From assembly GCA_030747475.1 (NCBI GenBank), contig JASLKO010000047.1:1-11860 (forward strand): a stretch of DNA of 11,860 nucleotides. The letters run 5' to 3'. Both the position numbers and the translations under genes were made by a program. This DNA comes from Candidatus Thalassarchaeaceae archaeon (GTDB lineage Archaea; Thermoplasmatota; Poseidoniia; Poseidoniales; Thalassarchaeaceae). Positions within the stretch are counted from its first letter, which is position 1; each line of letters begins with the position of its first letter. This document shows, piece after piece, positions 7,613-11,860 of the stretch. A model generated the notes under the pieces. It was not told the origin of the DNA, did not search any database, and saw only the letters and a list, made by a program, of their open reading frames with translations.

Positions 7613-8716
7613 GTGCCACTTGTTGATGACTCAGTAGATGAATCAACACCATGGTTGATTTCAAAAATGCAAGCGAGATTTTTGACTACTCAACATGGTT
7701 TCATTTTGGATAGTGAATGCTCCAATACACCAGAATGGTGTGTGACATGCTCAGGATTTGAGCGGTGGTTCTCAGAAATTGAGTCCATTTTGAATCATAC
7801 ACTTGGAAGAAGATTGGCCCACGCATCTGCTGAATCAGAAGAGTGGAGATGGAGTTTTTTACCACCGCTACCATCCAAATGGATAGGTCAACAAAAAAAG
7901 CGAATTACGATTGTAAATGCCGATTGGGCAACACGGGGAATGGGGCAACTTGCCATGCTCGAGTCCTCAGGGAATACGGCCACTATTTTGGTTGCAAACC
8001 GCAACCATACGGCGTTAGCAGCCGGCATGGCAAACGCGGTTTGGGAATGCATTGAAGAGCAGAGATTCAGGTTCCAATGGTCAGATCGCGGTGCGAGGGA
8101 AACCGTGATTGAAGTGACTTCTGACCCACGTGAAATTCCGAAACCAAGCGGATCTAATTTCCAATGGGTGGACGATGTGGGAGCTATCAATAAGGAGATG
8201 GTTGCTTATGATAGAGCAAGACATGAAACAGATGGTTTTTGGACAGTTGAAGGAAATCGCATGATGATGTTGTCACGAGATTTACTATTGCGATTTGAAT
8301 CATTATCGACTCCATATATTGAGCCAGATTCACGTTCAACGGATTCTCGAACGGAATGGTCGGGTATTGTCGAAGCCGAGCAGAATATTTTCTGGGATGC
8401 AATGGCAGAAGCCTCTCGAAGACAGTTTCTAGCCTCTGGCGAATTGGTTCTCATCGCATCCCCTGAGCACTGGATTGATGTGGGCAGACGGTATTTGTCG
8501 ATGCGAGGATTGGGACATATTGGCTCTGCAGTTGAAACCGATGAACACGGTGGTGTTGAACTCGCAGTACCCGCAGCACTCCATCCAGCGATTGTTGTTG
8601 GGGTTCTAATTGGATGCTGGGAGCGTGCTGAAGGACGTGCTGCAAAAGCAACATGGGTTGCCGATGGTTCGGGTCATAAAATTCACATCGAAAGTCGCAG
8701 ACGAATCGCTGATTAG
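7613..8716 (+). CDS. Unrecognised soluble protein made of two tandem related domains
   Basis: The product is 367 residues, from GTG 7613; ATG 7667 (residue 19) is an alternative. There is no signal peptide or membrane helix, so it is probably cytoplasmic. I do not recognise the family by name. Its two halves are related: residues 132-160 and 324-352 align without gaps at a fixed offset of 192, sharing H132/H324, A134/A326, G138/G330, W144/W336, E145/E337, E148/E340, W156/W348 and G160/G352. Upstream of these, RGMG (108-111) matches RGLG (298-301). The order beta-strand, Gly-rich helix with WE, then a final W...G...I strand resembles the C-terminal part of V4R-type (4-vinyl reductase/small-ligand-binding) domains, but their cysteines are missing, so this is only a suggestion. 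It follows the membrane/TPR gene after a single TGA in the same frame, and the pair probably form one transcription unit and perhaps one complex. No Shine-Dalgarno is visible. Confidence 0.75.
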   Translation: MPLVDDSVDESTPWLISKMQARFLTTQHGFILDSECSNTPEWCVTCSGFERWFSEIESILNHTLGRRLAHASAESEEWRWSFLPPLPSKWIGQQKKRITIVNADWATRGMGQLAMLESSGNTATILVANRNHTALAAGMANAVWECIEEQRFRFQWSDRGARETVIEVTSDPREIPKPSGSNFQWVDDVGAINKEMVAYDRARHETDGFWTVEGNRMMMLSRDLLLRFESLSTPYIEPDSRSTDSRTEWSGIVEAEQNIFWDAMAEASRRQFLASGELVLIASPEHWIDVGRRYLSMRGLGHIGSAVETDEHGGVELAVPAALHPAIVVGVLIGCWERAEGRAAKATWVADGSGHKIHIESRRRIAD

Positions 8717-8801
8717 CAAAAATCTCAAAATTTGCCGTGATTCATGGCGACACAGCCTCACTCAAGCATTAAGTGTGAAGTGCATTGTCGTTGGAGAGTC
8801 A

Positions 8802-8818
8802 AGGGTGCTACGCACCCT
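8802..8818 (+). promoter_or_regulatory. Perfect 7-bp hairpin upstream of the repeat-protein gene
   Basis: AGGGTGC (8802-8808) pairs with GCACCCT (8812-8818) around a TAC loop. It ends 3 nt before the GGAG Shine-Dalgarno of the next gene, so it leaves that site exposed while placing a stable stem just 5' to it. It could be a leader structure, a stability element or the end of the upstream transcript. There is no T-run. Confidence 0.4.
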
Positions 8819-8821
8819 GCT

Positions 8822-8825
8822 GGAG
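8822..8825 (+). promoter_or_regulatory. Shine-Dalgarno for the repeat-protein gene
   Basis: GGAG lies 9 nt before ATG 8835, a normal spacing. The upstream codon in that frame is TAA (8832-8834), so the start cannot lie further upstream without crossing a stop. Confidence 0.5.
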
Positions 8826-8834
8826 ATGAAATAA

Positions 8835-11800
8835 ATGGCACTTAATCACAACCAATGGGCTGTCGTCGCAATTACCGCAACACTCTGCTTGGCCGGGATG
8901 TATACCATCGTCGGGTCAGCACTAGAAACCCTCGAATCCGCGGGATTTGAAGGGGCGAACGATGACATCATCGCCCCCGAGGATGAAACTCAAAAAGCGG
9001 GTCAAGATACGGATGGAGATGGATTGAGCGATCGTATGGAAATCACTCAATATGGCACGGAATTCGATAACGATGATACCGATGGAGATGGATTACTCGA
9101 TGGATGGGAAGTCGCGAATGGGCTGGACCCACTAGACGATGGGGACGCTGATTTTGGAGAAATCGAATCGAGTACAAACCCCAACGACGATGATACCAAT
9201 ACTGGTGAAAATAACGAAACGTTCCCCGACCCAGATAATGGTCCAATGGGTGACCCAGATCGCGATGGATTGCCGAATGCTGAGGAGGCTGAATATGGAA
9301 CCAACCCAAATCTTCGCGACACTGATTCCGATGGTTTGAATGATGGATGGGAAGTCCAGCACCAGAAGACAATTATTGGTGCAGATGGAATCCCATTTAC
9401 ACTGATGAATCCAGTCGATGCAAACTGGGATTGCAGCCTACTTACCCCATCAACGACAGCTGAATGGATTCTGGCATTTGGTCAAGATGAATGGAATATT
9501 CTTGAAGACTCATTTTCAGGTCGACATTCGTGCGACCAAGTTCTCGATAGTGATTCGGATACAATGCCAAATTATATCGAAGAGCGATATGGTACCGACC
9601 CTTGGTCGATGGACAGCGATGGAGACCTAATCGGTGATGAAGTTGAAGTTGCATTCGGCCAAATTCAAATCGATTCATTCTGTGGAAATACAGTCAATTC
9701 AATGTCAATTCAAGCCCCATTTACGCAAGCGCGTATTGTTGAGGAAAACCTAGCCTGGTTTGAAGAGGACATGGATGGGGATGGACGAGCAAATGGACCT
9801 GGTGATTGGGATACAGATGGAGATGGTATGCCTGATGGATTTGAGTTTTGTTACTCTGGTTTAGCCACCAGTGATGCCAGCGACGATGTTCTGGACCCAG
9901 CCAATGCTACAGATTCGTTTTCAGATAGTGATGGTGATGGACTTTCAAATGTTGAAGAATATCAAGTCGCTTACACATGGGGGCCGTCCCAATTTACGGA
10001 CCCAACTGATCCAGATACAGATGATGATTTCATGCCCGATGGATGGGAAGCGACCAATGGATTGAATCCACGCAATGGTAGCAATGGTATTGACGACCCT
10101 GATCATGATGGATGGGATCAAAACGGCAATGGTGATGTACGCCTCGCAGAATTTGATGGATTCGCCAGAGTTCATGCAATTTCGGTTGAACCTTATCAAG
10201 AAGTAGTTGCAAACCAAACTGTTGCGTGGGCAAAGGTAACATTGTCCGGAGCGAGTTCAGGTGGTGCCAATCAGCAGTATGAGATTATACCATTGTCAGC
10301 ACCCTGCGACGGTTTTGTGTATTCCATTTCTGCCGTTGTAAATGAAGAAATCACCGAGCGAAGTTTTGTTTGGATGAATATCGTTGAGCAACATGAACGA
10401 TTTACAAATCTAGACGAATATGAAGCCAGAGATCGTGATGGTGATGGAATTGTCGATGGTCGATCAAGTGACCCACTTAACCCTGATACTGATGGTGATG
10501 GTTTACTTGATGGAATTGAAGTCATGGGGTGGACAATACGAGTGGTCAACCGTGGAGTAAACGAAGTTCATGTAACCAGTGACCCTGGTGTATTCGATAC
10601 TGATGGCGATGGCCTGAATGATAGTCGCGAATATTACATCACATACACCAATGCTAGTAACAAGGACACCGATGGTGATGATTTGGAAGACTATACAGAA
10701 GCCGTTGATGGCTTTGTATGGGATGGTGTGCCTTACACCACAAATGCGTCAATGTATGACACCGACAACGACGGTTTGGAAGATGGAGAAGAAATTGCGC
10801 TTGGAATGGATCAATACATCACCCATGCAAATAACTCCGATACAGACAATGACACACTCAATGATGGCGATGAAGTTCTTTACATTCCACGGCCATGGCA
10901 AAGCGCAACAAATCCACTCGTGAATGATACGGATGGAGATGGCATGCTTGATGGTTGGGAAATGCAAGTAGAATCGACCACTGAGAATACACGTTCACAT
11001 TCATTGTGGATTGCCATGAGTACATGGCGACCCCTAGGTTGCGAAGATGCGACCTGCGAGAAAGCACCTGGTGGTTGGATTTATCTCAATGGTATTCAGG
11101 AATGGTCTGGCAGTGCAGGGGATGCAGACAATGATGGGAAGCCAGATCCAAGATACTTCATTCACGAGATGAATCTAACAGGGTTCTCAATGCCAAATGA
11201 AGGTGGTCGATGGGCGCTAGACCCTGCATTGGGAAGTCTACCTGATGCCAACTTCGATGTTGACAATGACACATTGCCCAACGCGATGGAAGCACCTGAC
11301 CGTTGGAATACCAATCCCGTAGATGACGATACGGATCAAGATCGTCTGGCTGACGGTTGGGAAGTATACTGGTCCGGCAAGGCCCTTGAGCTAGGCCTCT
11401 CGAATTCAGAGGAATTGCAAGCGATTGGAGCACGTGGACCGATGGACCCAAGCATGATTGACAGTGATTTGGATGGCATTGAAGATGGAGAGGAAGATTT
11501 CGACAGGGATGGATTGAATCGGACAAACCTTCTGAATCGATATTGTCCATCACACAATGATCCGACGACATTCAATTGCCACATTGACCCAACCACTGAA
11601 TCTGGTAGCCAGTTCTATGATGACTTGGAGAATTATACCAACTACGAGGAATTGCTGAACGGCACCAGTCCGGTTCAAAACGACACCGAAGGTGATGGTT
11701 TGGAAGATGGCCCGGAAGTGTACTACCAAGACCATGACGACGATGGCATGGCCTCCGGTTGGGAATATTACTTCCAGTTCGATCCATTCGATGCTGCAGA

Positions 11801-11860
11801 CGCAATCATCGATGTTGACCAAGATGGTTACTCAAACAAGTGTGAAGAAAAATGGTACAC
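8835..11860 (+). CDS. Large exported protein with thrombospondin type 3-like Ca2+-binding repeats, 3' partial
   Basis: The frame is open for 1008 codons and runs off the window. Residues 8-31 form an N-terminal hydrophobic segment (signal peptide or anchor), followed by a short acidic linker. From residue 58 to the end I count 26 copies of a DxDxDG-type motif, for example DTDGDGLSD, DTDGDGLLDGWE and DTDNDGLEDGEE. These are typical of thrombospondin type 3 and related calcium-binding repeats, which form rigid, Ca2+-dependent stalks outside the cell. Six copies carry a Trp in (D/S)GWE: W91, W172, W404, W708, W842 and W976. About residues 439-528 lack the motif and look like an inserted beta-rich domain (AISVEPYQEVV, WAKVTL). 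Paired cysteines such as CEDATC fit an extracytoplasmic location. Likely roles are adhesion, cell-surface structure or substrate capture; the function is unknown because the C-terminal part, where an anchor or catalytic domain might sit, is outside the window. The start is set by an upstream TAA and a GGAG site. Confidence 0.9.
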   Translation, partial: MALNHNQWAVVAITATLCLAGMYTIVGSALETLESAGFEGANDDIIAPEDETQKAGQDTDGDGLSDRMEITQYGTEFDNDDTDGDGLLDGWEVANGLDPLDDGDADFGEIESSTNPNDDDTNTGENNETFPDPDNGPMGDPDRDGLPNAEEAEYGTNPNLRDTDSDGLNDGWEVQHQKTIIGADGIPFTLMNPVDANWDCSLLTPSTTAEWILAFGQDEWNILEDSFSGRHSCDQVLDSDSDTMPNYIEERYGTDPWSMDSDGDLIGDEVEVAFGQIQIDSFCGNTVNSMSIQAPFTQARIVEENLAWFEEDMDGDGRANGPGDWDTDGDGMPDGFEFCYSGLATSDASDDVLDPANATDSFSDSDGDGLSNVEEYQVAYTWGPSQFTDPTDPDTDDDFMPDGWEATNGLNPRNGSNGIDDPDHDGWDQNGNGDVRLAEFDGFARVHAISVEPYQEVVANQTVAWAKVTLSGASSGGANQQYEIIPLSAPCDGFVYSISAVVNEEITERSFVWMNIVEQHERFTNLDEYEARDRDGDGIVDGRSSDPLNPDTDGDGLLDGIEVMGWTIRVVNRGVNEVHVTSDPGVFDTDGDGLNDSREYYITYTNASNKDTDGDDLEDYTEAVDGFVWDGVPYTTNASMYDTDNDGLEDGEEIALGMDQYITHANNSDTDNDTLNDGDEVLYIPRPWQSATNPLVNDTDGDGMLDGWEMQVESTTENTRSHSLWIAMSTWRPLGCEDATCEKAPGGWIYLNGIQEWSGSAGDADNDGKPDPRYFIHEMNLTGFSMPNEGGRWALDPALGSLPDANFDVDNDTLPNAMEAPDRWNTNPVDDDTDQDRLADGWEVYWSGKALELGLSNSEELQAIGARGPMDPSMIDSDLDGIEDGEEDFDRDGLNRTNLLNRYCPSHNDPTTFNCHIDPTTESGSQFYDDLENYTNYEELLNGTSPVQNDTEGDGLEDGPEVYYQDHDDDGMASGWEYYFQFDPFDAADAIIDVDQDGYSNKCEEKWY
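9006..11860 (+). repeat. Array of 26 degenerate TSP3-like motif repeats in coding DNA
   Basis: The DNA repeatedly shows short near-identical units such as GATACNGATGGNGATGG, and GATGGATGGGAAG at about 9100, 9343 and 10038. Spacing between motifs is irregular (roughly 9 to 90 residues), unlike a fresh tandem duplication, so the array is old and diverged. The repeats continue to the window edge. Confidence 0.85.
10150..10418 (+). other. Motif-free, probably beta-rich domain inserted in the repeat protein
   Basis: About 90 codons (residues roughly 439-528) carry no DxDxDG motif. They alternate hydrophobic and polar residues in strand-like runs (VHAISVEPYQEVV, TVAWAKVTL, YSISAVVNEEI) and hold a single Cys. 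This looks like an immunoglobulin-like or other beta-sandwich module between two blocks of calcium repeats. The fold is inferred from the pattern only. Confidence 0.35.

Larger units (their letters stand above)
8717..8834 (+). other. 118-bp non-coding gap before the repeat-protein gene
   Basis: No convincing gene lies here. It begins with an A-rich stretch (about 8716-8738) that could hold a weak archaeal promoter, but I see no clean TATA box. It holds a hairpin (8802-8818) and a GGAG Shine-Dalgarno (8822-8825) and ends in TAA directly before ATG 8835. As the longest gap in the window, it is the best candidate for a separate promoter of the surface-protein gene. Confidence 0.4.

Noticed and set aside
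2684..8800. GAGTC found next to all three hairpins (2684, 4368 and 4412, 8796)
   Set aside because: The pentamer also occurs about once per kb inside genes, and its position relative to the stems varies, so I do not treat it as a shared motif.
8610..8834. A 74-codon + strand frame ending directly before the repeat-protein ATG
   Set aside because: Its first half lies inside the unknown duplicated protein gene in another frame, it has no recognisable domain, and its tail only covers the hairpin and Shine-Dalgarno region. Most likely chance.
9043..9372. Several long antisense frames across the repeat-protein gene
   Set aside because: They arise from the complement of repeated Asp/Gly codons, giving His-, Ser- and Pro-rich low-complexity products.

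Overview
The window is a densely packed, one-directional (+ strand) stretch of prokaryotic chromosome with six protein genes and no RNA genes, insertion sequences, CRISPR arrays or phage genes that I can see. Both outer genes run off the ends of the window. The gene mix suggests a marine archaeon, most plausibly Candidatus Poseidoniales (Marine Group II Euryarchaeota). It includes an RND/MMPL-type exporter, an EVE protein, an AlaA-like aminotransferase, a large membrane protein with a TPR-like domain, and a very long secreted protein built from Asp-rich thrombospondin-type-3-like repeats. Most starts lack a strong Shine-Dalgarno sequence. The taxonomic call is an inference from gene content and style, not from a marker gene.

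Layout: (1) 1-2670, the 3' part of an RND-superfamily exporter, missing its N-terminus and first membrane helix. (2) 2706-3170, an EVE-domain (THYN1-like) protein, overlapping by 4 nt (3) 3167-4369, a fold-type-I PLP aminotransferase of the AlaA type with all key residues. (4) 4454-7603, a signal-peptide-bearing protein with about 11 membrane segments, a TPR-like domain and a long basic tail. (5) 7613-8716, an unrecognised soluble protein that I find to be an internal tandem duplication. It follows gene 4 in the same reading frame after a single TGA. (6) 8835 to the window end, the first 1008 codons of an exported protein with 26 Ca2+-binding-type DxDxDG motifs.

Each of the three gaps longer than 30 bp (2671-2705, 4370-4453, 8717-8834) contains a perfect GC-rich inverted repeat with a 3-4 nt loop. 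The first overlaps the start codon of the EVE gene.

Functionally, genes 2 and 3 look like a translationally coupled cytoplasmic pair. Genes 4-6 look like a possible cell-envelope module: a polytopic membrane/TPR scaffold, a cytoplasmic partner and a giant surface protein. That linkage is an inference from adjacency only. The most interesting items are the duplicated unknown protein (gene 5), its same-frame junction with gene 4, the repeated intergenic hairpins, and the loss of the usual TM4 aspartate in the exporter.
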